Of a stretch of DNA of 64,000 nucleotides, positions 53,051-64,000 are shown in pieces. The position numbers and the translations under genes are program-made. Position 1 is the first letter of the stretch, and the number at the start of each line of letters is the position of its first letter. Source of the stretch: Rhizoctonia solani (taxonomy: Eukaryota; Basidiomycota; Agaricomycetes; Cantharellales; Ceratobasidiaceae). Where the stretch lies: the NCBI RefSeq assembly GCF_016906535.1, contig NC_057373.1, positions 310,001-374,000 on the forward strand. The letters are read 5' to 3'. The notes beneath the pieces are model-generated. The model saw only the letters and a list, made by a program, of their open reading frames with translations, had not been told where the DNA came from and made no database searches.

Positions 53051-53062
53051 ATATCCACGTGA

Positions 53063-53691
53063 TGTTTCAGGGCCACAACATGCACAGTATTTCATCTATC
53101 TTGTGATTGCCTTCGAACTCGAGCCTTCACATTATATGGTGTTAAACTCACCGAGAACCACGACTGTGTTCTCTCTGTTGGATCGACCGCCTAGCATTAT
53201 GTTATAGAAAACCGCAAGATTCTTATAGGTCCATCTTGGTGATTACAAATGCGGCATATTGTCTCCAACCAGAGGTTTTTATTTGGCCTCGCATCCTTTG
53301 AGCAATGCAGTTAGGAGATTCTACTGACAATCCCGCGGTTTCAAGCACGGTCTTCCTGGACGAGACCGCACTACGAGTAGAGCCACAGATCCTCGGTCCG
53401 AGATTCGGGATCATTGCACTCCTCGGGGACCGTGCAATAGGTGCGCTCTCAGTGACAGCTATATGAAAAAGCTTATAGACGGCTTGGCTGTTTTTGCCCC
53501 TCTTTGAGTTTGAGGTGAAATTGCAGGTTCCGTCGATTGGGCACTTGTGGTCTCATCGTCAATTCTTTGCTTTGACACTGAAGGTCTCGTTTGTTCTCTA
53601 TGCCACCCAAGGTTGCCATCAGATTTGAGTCCCTCAATATCGTTGTCTTATAGGTCAGTCTATTATTAGTATGATTAGGAGGTACTATATC
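53063..53691. other. Intergenic
   Basis: No supported gene between the LINE's right duplication and the 3' end of the Cys-rich membrane protein gene. Confidence 0.55.
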
Positions 53692-54485
53692 TCAAACACG
53701 TTCTGCAGGCGGTGTGTTGGACACCTGCTCGTATTCTCCCCTCCCACGGCCACGCGGTAACGTGTCGGGCGCTCGCGAGGGTATGAAAGCCTACAATCAT
53801 GTCAGAATGATAAGATGTGGGGGGTGGGACGATTGACTCAATTCCTCACCTCGTACCAGTTTCTTCTCCGGCTCCATAGTGTTGCCGAATCAAACCCAGC
53901 CTTTTCCATTCGTCCTTTCACAGCCGCCCCCAGAAGCAAACCGAAAACAACCAAGAGGAATAATGTGACGACCAGTTGGTCTCTGGGTGAGTCCCTCTCT
54001 ACTCGAATTAATACGAAGCCAGGTCGTATCGTGCAAACATTCTACTCACGAAAGCACCTTGCTTCAACATCACCCTCCTTCCCTGTCGCAGTATCAGGGT
54101 TGGAATCTCCCAGTTTAGCACCTGCACAAATGTCTAGCTTTTGGTCGAGACACCATTGTTTTGTACATGAGAGACACGGTTTGTCGGTTGTTGGGTGGTA
54201 GATTGGAAGAATCGTGTAATTTGAGAAACAGATGCCTATCACATTTAGTCTCAAATCAGACCTTAAACACGGATAAAGACGTATCAAGTCAATATGGGCA
54301 CTCACATTTACAGAAATTCATAATATCCTTGCTGTTGCCAATCAAATCTGCCTGAACCTGAGATTTCGCAAGTGCAGCATGAGTTCCCCAATATTCTTAA
54401 GCTAGTCTGTTTAACAGCTGACCCCGGTAGCAAAAATAATTCCAACAAAAGCCAGCCAAATCATCCATACAGACTTGCCAGTCAT
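53692..54485 (-). CDS. Small Cys-rich protein with two membrane segments, function unknown
   Basis: Five exons (high to low: 54423-54485, 54306-54357, 54058-54235, 53850-53982, 53692-53790) give 174 residues. A signal anchor (MTGKSVWMIWLAFVGIIFA) is followed by a Cys-rich stretch with about seven cysteines (NFCKCICF, PCLSCTKQWC, DICAGAKL), an acidic GKEGDVEAR segment, a second hydrophobic helix (LVVTLFLLVVFGLLLGAAV) and a basic tail (WSRRRNWYE) leading to ERV at the end. The frame is continuous only with these splice sites, which supports the model. I recognise no family. The Cys-rich loop probably faces the lumen or outside. It is divergent from ARP1 across 129 bases. Confidence 0.68.
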
Positions 54486-54614
54486 CCTTGCAGTGATCGT
54501 CGAAAGCAGGAGCGCCGAAGGAGGGAGAGATCACGTGATAACCTACCGTTACGACCACGACGCGTACATAACCCTAATTTAGAGCGTCTTATACGACACC
54601 ATAGACTAGAGGAG
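54486..54614. promoter_or_regulatory. Shared upstream region of the Cys-rich membrane gene and ARP1
   Basis: Only 129 bases separate the two opposite start codons, so both promoters must overlap here. No TATA box is evident. Confidence 0.6.
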
Positions 54615-56176
54615 ATGTCGGCAGAGTATGATGATGTATTGACCAACCAGCCTGTTGTTATCGACAATGTAAGCCACGCGCAGTCGGCCCGATATATTTA
54701 AACAACTAACACTATGCTAGGGGTCGGGAACTATGAAAGCTGGATTTGCAGGCCAAGATCATCCAAAGTGCTTCTTCCCTTCTTTGTGAGCTCTTTGCTT
54801 TCTGTTCAATTTCAAGTAATATCGACCTTTTATTAGCGTCGGTCGACCAAAACACCCGCGCGTAATGGCTGGCGCGCTCGAAGGCGACACATTTATTGGC
54901 CGACGAGCTCAAGAATATAGAGGCCTACTTAAGATTAAATATCCAATTGAACACGGAATTGTCACCGATTGGGATGATATGGAGAGGATATGGAGCTGGG
55001 TTTATACTGAGGAATTAGGCACTCTGAGTGAGGAGGTAAGTACACCCCCAATCTTTCTTCGCGTTGGTCACAGTAAATTGAGGAGAAAAGTACAGCACCC
55101 TGTACTATTAACTGAAGCACCACTCAATCCTCGCGCGAACCGAGACGTTGCCGCCCAAATCTTTTTCGACACGTTTAATGTACCAGCATTATACACTAGC
55201 GTCCAGGCCGTCCTTAGCTTGTCTGTTTATTGGCCTATTTGTAGGAGATGTACGCTGATCTAGATCCAGGTATGCATCTGGCCGAACGACGGGAATAGTA
55301 CTTGACTCGGGGGATGGTGTCACCCACGCGGTCCCCGTTTTTGAGGGATTCTCGATGCCCCACGCGATCCGAAGGGTGGATGTCGCCGGGCGGTACGTTT
55401 CTCTTAACCTTTCTTAGTCATCTTACCTATTTCAGAGTGTAGAGATGTCACAGACCACCTTCAGCTCCTACTACGGAAAGCCGGACACAACCTACACACT
55501 ACAGCTGAGCGCGAGGTCGTAAGGACAATAAAGGAAAAGTGTTGTTACGTTGCATTGAACCCTGCGAAAGAGGAAAAGGAAGTTGGAGGCAGATGGGAAG
55601 AATTTAAGCTACCGGACGGGAACGCGGTGCAGGTCAGTCATTCAATGTATCTTGTACGAGTGTGTCTTGATAAACAAAGTAGCTGGGACCCGAGCGATTC
55701 AAAGCACCAGAAATATTATTTAATCCTGAGTTAATTGGACAAGAGTACGCAGGGGTACACCAAGTAGTGGTGGACTCCGTGAACCGAGTGGATCTCGATT
55801 TACGAAAGAATCTATTTACGAACATCGTGCTGAGCGGGGGTTCGACACTGTGCAAAGGTGAGTGGTGACGAGCCGACAATTAACGAGAGTTACGTACGAA
55901 TTTAAACGCGACTTATTTAGGGTTCGGAGATCGATTACTGAACGAGGTGAAGAAACTTGCATTGAAAGATGTGAAGATTAAGATTTATGCGCCTCCGGAA
56001 CGAAAATATTCTACATGGATTGGAGGATCTATTTTGGCTGGATTGAGTACGTTCAAAAAGGTACGTCCCCCCACGTTTCTAGACCGAGTCAGTTATTGAC
56101 TATCTCCTAGATGTGGATCAGCGCAGAAGAGTACCAAGAAGACCCGGATATCATCCACAAAAAATCGAATTTCTAG
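54615..56176 (+). CDS. ARP1: Actin-related protein 1 (centractin)
   Basis: Forms the short actin-like filament of dynactin, which couples dynein to cargo and drives nuclear migration in hyphae. Nine exons (54615-54668, 54721-54785, 54837-55035, 55096-55220, 55270-55392, 55443-55632, 55683-55857, 55921-56060, 56111-56176) give 378 residues, the usual length. Diagnostic segments: [19 protein letters not shown] (phosphate loop 1), [17 protein letters not shown] (centractin rather than conventional actin), [29 protein letters not shown] (phosphate loop 2), [18 protein letters not shown] and [12 protein letters not shown]. No frame damage is seen. Upstream it shares a 129-base gap with a divergent membrane-protein gene. 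Confidence 0.96.
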
Positions 56177-58351
56177 TTGTTCTATCTGATACTGTTGTTT
56201 TTATAGGGATGTATCGCATATTTTGTGTATCCTTCACCTTCAATCATATACCATCGTGCACGCAACAAGAAGTGACGGTAAATTTCTTTAATAATAACTT
56301 GGAAAATACGTGTATCAAACTGTATCAAAGGAGATTGGATGCTTGACGATGGGGGGCAATGAAAACTAAATACGAATAGATGTTGAGAGTCCATGCATTA
56401 CCAAGTACTAGTGCGCTCAATTGAGAATTTGCCAGTGATGGGATCCTCTGTAAGATTCCATCCCGTAATGTCGTCAATCTGATCAAGGTTTTGGGTCCAT
56501 ATGGCATCAGCCTCAACTTTGCGGTGTATCATCTCGTTGACTATATCGTGTATCATATTAGAATATGGTGGTTTCTCGGTCCCGCCACTCTATGGGTGTA
56601 CGCACCCTTGTAATCGCGGGTCACGTATGCTGAGACTATTGGCTTAAAGTGAGCAATGATGTCAGATCTTGACCTAGGTTGAGATTAGCTTGACTATGTG
56701 TCTTGTGGGACCTCTACATACTCGACACCAGGCCATAAACATATTGGCTCATAATGTTGATAATTCGGTCACCCTTTAGAAGACCTAAGAAAAACGTTTA
56801 TCAGTCTGTTGATGGCATGCATGCACGCCCCAAAGGTAGATTTATGCACCTATACTCAAATCTGCACGGCGTTTGGAACCATTCTTGCAATAAGCACGCA
56901 TAGTCCCGGGTCCGCTGGCATTGTTGCGTCCCATAGGGCTCGTGCCATTATTGATATCATCCTAATGTATAATTAAACGCATATACTACTTAGTTGCAAG
57001 TATAACTACTCACGCGTATTTCCACCCAGCCAGCACATTCTACCAGGCTATTATGGTCCTAGTTTACAACGTTACTAGTGCGCATATACTCAGCTAAAAT
57101 AACATACGGCTTGAGCGTACGCGAAGGCAACGCGGGGTGTATATCGGACTGTTTTCTTAGGATGACCTTGCTTGCGGAAAGTGAACACCTCTTGTTCGGT
57201 TGTCAGACTTGCAGTATACTTCCAACCTTCGATTGGCTTACTCCATACAACCGGAAAATAATCTTCATACAGTTTTGACGATTGACGGGGCTCGAACGCT
57301 AGCATTACAGTAGTATCGCTGTATGGTTCAAAACATTCGGCGGTGAGCGCGATACTTTCTCGAAGGAGCCACGTACTTTTGAACCCCACGTGCGTAGAAA
57401 TGCAACTGCTTGTCAAGGAGCATTTTCAATATATTAATTTATGACTTCGGGGAAGACTGAGTGCTTCTATAAAACTAGTCACTTAATAAATTTCTCTAGA
57501 CGGGATTGAAGTAGACGGGGATTGGAATGAACGTTGGAGTGGAATTGGATCTCTATGTATATGTACCCCGATCTGCAGGGGAACTCTGCGATAAGCCTGA
57601 GGCACCATGGCTACTAAATTTGAGATACTGTGGTCAAGCCTTGGGCTCCCGGACCCACGCTTGGTCATGTTACCTCAATAATCATACCCATAATTCTTTT
57701 TTGGGTTAACATAGGCTTTCTGCTATGGAGAGGTCAGCGCGTACCTGATCATGATATGGTATGATCGAGGCAGATGATTATGGCATACTTGGATATCAGT
57801 AAACGCTGGCGCTCCGGGTTATGTAAGTCTGTGTGAATGCAACGCAGCACAACTATTGAACAATATAGCGAATCACATGAGCCAATGCGCATTTCACTGT
57901 GTTGAACTTCCATCTGCGTCAGTATATGCCTTCTCGATTGATCACTAAGCTGTACATGTTCATATTCAAACTGCCATCCCAATCCGTGGGCCTAATGAAG
58001 CCATTATCATTTATTAATGAACTCCAAATTCATAACTTAAGCCAAAGTTATCATACTCTCCCAGTCTTTACGGTCACCATTTTCTTCCCTCTGAAATCGT
58101 TTTGTCATATTTCAAATATATCTAGATTAACCTCGCCCTCAAAGTGTGGGACCGTCTGAAACTGCCTTTTTGAGTATTTATCAATGCTTGATAAATCAAT
58201 CAAAACAAGTGTTTATTGAATTTAGTACATATGTGATGGAGGAGGTGATGTTCGATGATTCTGATCGGAGTGGAAATATGGATGTAGGAGTACGTAGAAG
58301 GTTGTGTGTATTACTAATCAAGGAGTAGGTAATAGGCTATGAGGTAAGGAA
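56177..58351. other. Gene-poor region
   Basis: About 2.2 kb with only short, unsupported frames. Near 56525-56560 the phrase GTGTATCAT recurs twice around TATATCGTG. No LTR-type ends or recognised genes were found. Confidence 0.5.
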
Positions 58352-58949
58352 TCAGTGGCCTGTGGGGACATCGGTGGCGTTGACATTGCTTGAGATGTGG
58401 GCCGAGGTGTCATCACAGTTACTCGCCACACACCCGGAAGACGCTGTGAACTCAATGGCAAGGGCGTCCCAGACTGTGATGGTGACAGCGACTATTCAAC
58501 GTTAGTTAGAACAGATTTGTCTACGTGTAACACGGAACTCACAAATATTGTCCTCGCCACCCTGGACGTTACACTAAGCAAGTTTTGTTAGAGCTGCCTG
58601 TGCTGCCAAGCCAAGGAGAGGTTACCTGGCATAGTGCAAAGGTTGTTGGTAATCGCTATAGCCGTGGATCACATCCCCATGGCGATAGACAGCCCCTGGG
58701 CTCGATGAGCCGGAGAGTAGCCTGGCACCAGTTGAGTCTTCTGGTGCAAGATGAATATCACTAAAACGCAAACTGGGGGGTCAACTTGCTAGCCAGGACT
58801 TTGAGGGCGACATTGGCGTACTTGATATATGCGTAGCCCTCGGTTGGGTCGGTTTGTTTAAGATCTGGTACTGGTGGGGGGGATATTGGGACAGCAAGTG
58901 CTGTCAAGATCGTACAGTACAAAACAACAAATGAGAGAATACAACGCAT
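58352..58949 (-). pseudogene. Small secreted protein with a homopolymer frame break
   Basis: Starts with a signal peptide (MRCILSFVVLYCTILTALAVP) followed by PISPPPVPDLKQTDPTEGY. The first frame stops after LTPQFAF at 58761. If one C of the run of six near 58780 (minus strand) is discounted, the frame continues into SDIHLAPEDSTGARLLSG and on through exons ending with NVQGGEDNIF and AVTITVWDALAIEFTASSG to the stop at 58352. An intron with GTGAGT...ATAG separates the last two parts; the acceptor and donor before NVQGGED are less sure. The family is not recognised. Either the run was miscalled or the gene is newly broken. Confidence 0.5.
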
Positions 58950-60930
58950 GGGAAGAATGACTGGGGAGCAAATGTCAAACAGAGGTGGCGGGGTAAAATG
59001 GTCGGGGAGTAAAATACAGCTGGTTGCGTATCTATGAACCGCTGTACGGCGACCCCTTTAGGGTTTGCGTTGGTAACCTCTTCAGAGCTGGCAACTATAT
59101 ATACTGCCGTACAGATCCAGGGATACAAATCAGCTTTTTGATGGACCAATATCCATGACATTCTGATGACAGGAAACGTATTTTAGTTCGGACTTTCTGT
59201 GAGATCGACGTCTGGATTCTTCGATCTACAACTATGCACGGAAGCATTTCTCCGAGCTACCTGTCAATCTCGAGGGTTAAAGGACTGGTGATCCTAGCTA
59301 ACCATGCTGATAGTAAAATTGGTACCCACGATAGCCATGATTCACCGATCATTGGAGACATAGCACGTCAGATAAAGGTGAAAGAAGGGACAGGGGTGTG
59401 ATCTAAAATGATTATAAATGGAAGCGGCGAACATTACGAACCGCTCATCGCGCTTTACTATCCGTGAGGAACTCGAACACTCCCCGAACGACGTCATGCA
59501 TGCGGTAATTGATTAGTAGGATAGAGGGTTTTGGTCTGTCGGTAGTGTGCATATTGCGTACCGATCCACAACACGAAATTTACAACTATTCGCGATCAGA
59601 TCATGCGCACGTTTTCGCGATTTGAGCTCAGGAGTTCTAGCACACTGAGAGAGCATTGCCTAGCCAAAAGTGTGACCAGCATGGTGATCTGAGGAGCATA
59701 GGATATCATAAGAATCTATTATACTGGTCACACAGACACCGGTATCGATACCGGGTTTGTCACCAGAACAATAAACCCAGTGCTTATGGATCATTGTGAT
59801 TTCCAGATTAAGGCTCTGTCCACTTACCGCTTTACACAATTGATCGTTCTTTCACCTTGTGTCCGTCAGAGATAATTCGCGCTGGCCGTGGATCCATTCT
59901 AGTCTTGCTCCATTGAGGACGCCAAGACTTGATAGGAACTTAAAGATATTGAATGAGGAACGGAAGAGGCTGTGTATAAAACGACAGACGAGTCCGGGGG
60001 AACGAGCGCATATATTCGTATCGTTTCAGAGATATCTGTACCAATCATAGCCTTGCCGCTGAATCCGTACTCGGTTGCGGGAGCACCTCGACCCTAGTCA
60101 CCCATCTCAAACTTGTTCTCTTCTCCCCTCGTGCTCTGCAGTTTAAGATACAAGATTCTTGTCTATGCTTCGTTTCCATTCCGGGGAGTACCATCCGATA
60201 ATATCTCGCTCTGGTCGACGTGATGCGATGAGAAATCCTGTCCCGGACCCCAGGGATACGCCCTATCTCACTCGAAGCGTCGGACACTCAGTAATTTGTT
60301 TTATAAATACACACAAAATCTGGTATTCGCATAACATTGATAGTGTAGTCGGAGGATACCGGAGACGTGTTGAGCGTTGGTGTGCCCCGTGGTATTAGGT
60401 GGGTGAGCCGCAGACGATTATAAGTGAAAAAAGGGAGCCTGTACACCGCAAGGATTCGGCTGGACCGGCGGCCCCGTCCTTGCTAGTAGTCCCGTTTTCA
60501 GTTGGATGCCCGACTAGAGCAATCGCCAAGCGGCAAGAGATTTGAAATTGACTCTCGCCAAGTTTAATTATCCTCGTTAGTCCCACGCAAGAATTTCAAA
60601 TTAATTTATGATGGGAAATATTAATGTTCTGTTTAGAATCGGAAATCAGATCAATGGGTTGGGGATTATGTGCAGATTCAGCTAGCCGTATCTGTAATTC
60701 TTCAGTTATACAGCTCGCTTGCTTTCATATTAGCCTGATCTCTCGGCACGAGGCGGACCCAGACTTTCGTGATCAATTACTTCTATGTAATGGGGTATCA
60801 TTGCTTTCAACCATTAGGATACACAATAAAGCTGAGAATGATTCAGAACCGAGCGAATCTCAAGTGCGCAGCTTACTAGCGACATATATAAAAGGAAGTT
60901 TATTAACTCTACCCAAAAAGCGAACAATAT
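58950..60930. other. Gene-poor region
   Basis: Nearly 2 kb with no supported gene. The part next to 58950 should include the secreted-protein promoter. Confidence 0.5.
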
Positions 60931-61914
60931 CTACTCTTCTCCAAGCCATCGCTCGGCCAATATCCCGATATACGGAAGTTGATATCGGGCCAGGCCAGCA
61001 CCATTTGCATCTTTAAATGCCCGGAACCTGTACAACATCGATTTAATAATGAGAACATGGACAAAGGATAATCGGGACATACGCCATGTATAGTCCTGCA
61101 ATGACGATCGACATGGTTGATATAAATTGCAGCCATGAAGGGAAGATCAATCCCATGAACCCTCGTAAGAGAAGTAAGGGCGTTATGAGCAAGGCGGATT
61201 GGTATGCTGAGTATATCGGATTATTAGCTTGCGTAATAGTGATCACAAGTGCGTAATGGGACGAACCGTGAAATCGAACAAAGTCGTTGGTTGTTTCGAT
61301 AATTAGGAGCAATAAAGCTAAGTATGGTGTGATCCAAGTTAGTGTTAAAGTTGCACTGAATATTCGTTTTAGGATGATCGGGGCTGGCCGTGCCCGAGTG
61401 AGTCGCTCGGCGAAAGCGACGAAACGGTAGGCCGTCGGCGCAGCTCTATACCATGATACAGTGTGCGGTCGCCAGGCGGTAGATGGCCAGCCTCGGTCAA
61501 TCCACACAAACTAGGAAACAAGCGTACCAGTAATAGGACCGCCCAAGTAAGCAACAGCCGCCTCAACATCCACCCTCCATCCAAACCTCGTCTCCCATTC
61601 GTTCGCTCCCATCTGATCTTCCACGTGCCCGGCTCCGCCGCCCATTGATGTTCCGAACGTGGGCACGCCTCCAGCCTGGGGACAATAATTAAATGACAGA
61701 AATTCCGGTTATCATTGCAATTTATTAGCGCCAAGATTGGACACCCACACACCTGATAGGACCCAGTGGAGGGCCCTGGCACATTCTGTACAAAGTTTGA
61801 GGACTGGTGCGCAGGGAACCACGGGCGCTTCGACTTGGAGGTTCCAGCCTCGTGAGGAGCATCCGGTGGAGGAGTATACGCAGTAAACGAGGCAAAATCT
61901 TGTCGTGTCGACAT
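60931..61914 (-). CDS. Four-helix membrane protein of the DUF4870/Tic20-like type
   Basis: Five exons (high to low: 61753-61914, 61528-61675, 61267-61317, 61083-61206, 60931-61027) give 193 residues. The hydrophilic N terminus (MSTRQDFASFTAYTPPP...) is followed by ETRFGWRVDVEAAVAYLGGPITALLLLIIETTNDFVRFHAYQS, the arrangement of DUF4870/Tic20-like proteins in which two helices flank a conserved E-x-x-N-D-F/Y-V-R-F-H-A-x-Q-S stretch. Two more hydrophobic segments and the tail YIGILAERW follow. The function of the fungal members is unknown. Each intron keeps frame. Divergent from RPS24 with a 237-base gap. Confidence 0.82.
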
Positions 61915-62151
61915 GATATCGACTCTGTTCTTAATTCAATCTCGATTTATCTGGGGTTAGATGACGGTCGAAGATCAGCCGTGGGCTCATTGGTTGCGAA
62001 TGCGGTCAGTGACGTAATCGGGTGGCGTGACTCTGTGTGTTTGTGTTTGGACCGTATCGGACCGTCGGAAGCAGTTTGGTTTCCGGTTGACACACTCTTT
62101 CGCATATCGAGACGGTGAGCCCATAGCAAAAGGCAGCAAGAGAGCCCAATC
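61915..62151. promoter_or_regulatory. Shared upstream region of the Tic20-like gene and RPS24
   Basis: The two start codons face away from each other over 237 bases, so this gap must hold both promoters. No TATA box was identified. Confidence 0.6.
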
Positions 62152-62913
62152 ATGGTGAGTATGCGTATTTATCAAGCATACAGAGTCTGCACTTGGAAAG
62201 AAGAATGAGAAATGCTGGAAGAGTGGGTGGATTGGACGAGCGAACGAAAGATGGATGGATAAATAGATGGACAAAAATTCATATACTTTAATCAACGCGT
62301 ACGTGTCTCCGTGCTCGAGCTGACTATTCCACTTCCAGTCGGACGCACCTGTGACCCTCCGCACCCGCAAATTCATTACCAACCGTCTCCTCCAGAGGCG
62401 TCAATTCGTATTGGACGTCCTCCACCCCAACAGGCCCAATGTCTCCAAGGCCGAACTCTCCGAGAAGCTTGCTGTACGTCCTATTGCATCCGCACGTGCC
62501 ACATCCCTGCTTATTCCATGATAATAGTCCATCTACAAAACCAACAAGACCCAAGTGGTCACTTTCGGATTCAAGACTGTCTTTGGTGGTGGACGCAGCA
62601 CCGGTTTCGGCTTGATCTACGACTCTGAGGAGGCCCAGAGGAAATTCGAGCCCAGGTACAGGCTGGTACGGGTACGTCTCGATCCTCCGGCTCGATCCCA
62701 TACTATCCCATCCTAACATTGCGATCCAGTCCGGTCTCGAGACCAAGATCGAGAAGGCTTCGCGTAAGCTGCGCAAGGAACGCAAGAACAGGTCAAAGAA
62801 GGTTCGTCTCATCCGTATACGTCCCACCCAATCCGCCATCTCATACACACCGCCTCTAGTTCCGCGGCACCAAAAAGACCAAGGCCGCCGAGCCCCAAAA
62901 GAAGGGCAAGTAA
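62152..62913 (+). CDS. RPS24: 40S ribosomal protein S24 (eS24)
   Basis: Component of the small ribosomal subunit needed for pre-rRNA processing. Five exons (62152-62154, 62339-62473, 62528-62671, 62730-62801, 62860-62913) give 135 residues, the usual length. Exon 1 contains only the ATG, followed by GTGAGT and a 184-base intron. Diagnostic text: [59 protein letters not shown] and the basic tail ending [15 protein letters not shown]. Start choice rests on the conserved second exon (S-D-A-P-V-T) being preceded by a good acceptor and on this ATG plus donor upstream. Codon usage is GC-rich at third positions, as expected of a highly expressed gene. Confidence 0.95.
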
Positions 62914-63769
62914 ACGATTTGCCTTCTTTGGAGAAGGGGGTCGTCTCGCTCCCGTCCTTTATCCTCTTATCGGTCGTATTCGAGACGGGCTTGGTTTTAT
63001 CACTTGCGTGTATCAATTACTTTTTTTGTCTCGCGAGTGTCGTGTGTTGCTATCCACCCTCATGCACCTATCCACTTCCATTTACCTTGTTATGTTTTGT
63101 GTATGCACATTTATGTTGAAAGAAAACCTTGCCAAACGACCTGTAAGCGTAATTTATTATACTGGCGTTAGGTTGCGGTCTCTGTGCCCTTGTATCTGAG
63201 GACATATGCACGCGTGAATAAATCACTACTAATCTCAGGGGTGGGTTAACATGAGTGTCCAAAAGCTGGTGTAGTGGATCGCCCATAGGACGTACGAAGC
63301 AAACATTTCTTACGGTAATTGTAAGGTACGTTTATTAACACTGGTGAAAGGAAGGCCTAGGAGGACGAATTTCACCAGCTTGTACTGTAATCAACCTTTC
63401 TGGTTTTCAGTTCCGTATGATTAATATATGTGGTGTATGAATGGTCCGTGCGCGGCAACGAGTTTGCCTAGATTACTTATCAAGTTAATGACAGATAAAC
63501 ATATAAACTCAATATTCCTTATACGTTACAATATCGCTATCCAACTTGGTCACTATGAACTCTACGAATCGTTTGAGCCAGCTTGTATGGTTATTTTTCA
63601 TATAATCTCTCATTATTTTGGGAGGAAATACCAATGTTTCATTTCAAGAACGAGCAACTGAAAGATCAAATCCAAGCAGACAATTTCTATTTGCCTCAAT
63701 TAAGCTTCATAATATAGCATATATTCCCAGTTCCATCAATTTCACACCAAAAAGTTGATGCTGCCCGGG
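62914..63769. other. Intergenic
   Basis: 3' flanks of the convergent RPS24 and CHAT genes. No further gene supported. Confidence 0.6.
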
Positions 63770-64000
63770 CTACGAGCCTATATGAATATACGGCACCCAT
63801 CGCGCAAAGTTCTTCTCCCCGACCTCATTGCGAAGCGCCGCAACAGCACCATGCAACGCCCTCCCGGCCTCTCCATTTCCTATCATACCACTCTCCATCA
63901 GCTGTGCATACACCCTGTCCGCTACAAACGGCGCGTCCTCGTCCATCACGGACCACATGGTCGCGATTACGCTCGGATACCCAGCCATCAGCATCCCAGA
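63770..64000 (-). CDS. CHAT-domain protein, C-terminal end (cut by the window edge)
   Basis: The frame is open to the window border, so only about 76 C-terminal residues are seen. The text MLMAGYPSVIATMWSVMDEDAPFVADRVYAQLM is the last conserved part of the caspase-like CHAT domain, and the protein ends ARWVPYIHIGS. In Agaricomycetes such domains often follow tetratricopeptide repeats. The catalytic His and Cys would lie upstream, beyond position 64000, so activity cannot be judged. Confidence 0.85.
   Translation of the reverse strand, partial: SGMLMAGYPSVIATMWSVMDEDAPFVADRVYAQLMESGMIGNGEAGRALHGAVAALRNEVGEKNFARWVPYIHIGS

Noticed and set aside
53223..53414. Minus-strand frame after the LINE
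   Set aside because: Short, no recognised motif and no neighbouring exons.
58146..58328. Plus-strand frame near the secreted-protein gene
   Set aside because: Composition looks random and it lacks splice or family support.

Overview
This window looks like nuclear DNA of a basidiomycete, most likely an Agaricomycete of the Rhizoctonia/Ceratobasidium type. The genes are cut by many short introns (about 45-60 bases, GT-AG, a few GC-AG) that can be placed by reading known protein families across them. The intron style, the lineage-type F-box families, an AA12-like sugar dehydrogenase, a POIA1-like inhibitor and a Tad-like LINE all fit. The genus is inference; no search could be run.

Layout. 1-10 kb: a nine-exon leucine aminopeptidase; an F-box-type gene split by a 277-base solo LTR; a 5'-truncated LINE copy; an eight-exon MFS transporter; a second solo LTR (314 bases). 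10-14.4 kb: an eleven-exon group II PLP-dependent decarboxylase with a 5-base microexon. 16-21.4 kb: an unrecognised, apparently broken gene; a proteinase K-like protein that has lost its catalytic triad; a GPI-type PQQ/AA12-like sugar dehydrogenase. 21.6-24.1 kb: an MMTAG2-domain protein and a secreted M43 metalloprotease. 24-26.5 kb is gene-poor and ends in a small I9/POIA1-like inhibitor.

27.5-35.3 kb: two Zn2Cys6 paralogues (one dead, one open) flank an F-box gene. 35.8-39.1 kb: a HERP-like ubiquitin-domain membrane protein and the rRNA methyltransferase RRP8. 39.4-46.3 kb: three tandem copies of one F-box-like gene, of which only the middle copy is intact. 46.5-53.05 kb: a complete-length Tad-like LINE with perfect target-site duplications and a 47-base pure poly(A) tail, but with frameshifts. 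53.7-56.2 kb: a small Cys-rich membrane protein and ARP1 (centractin), transcribed away from each other from a 129-base gap. 58.3-58.9 kb: a small secreted protein with a homopolymer frame break. 60.9-62.9 kb: a Tic20/DUF4870-like membrane protein divergent from ribosomal protein S24. The right edge cu
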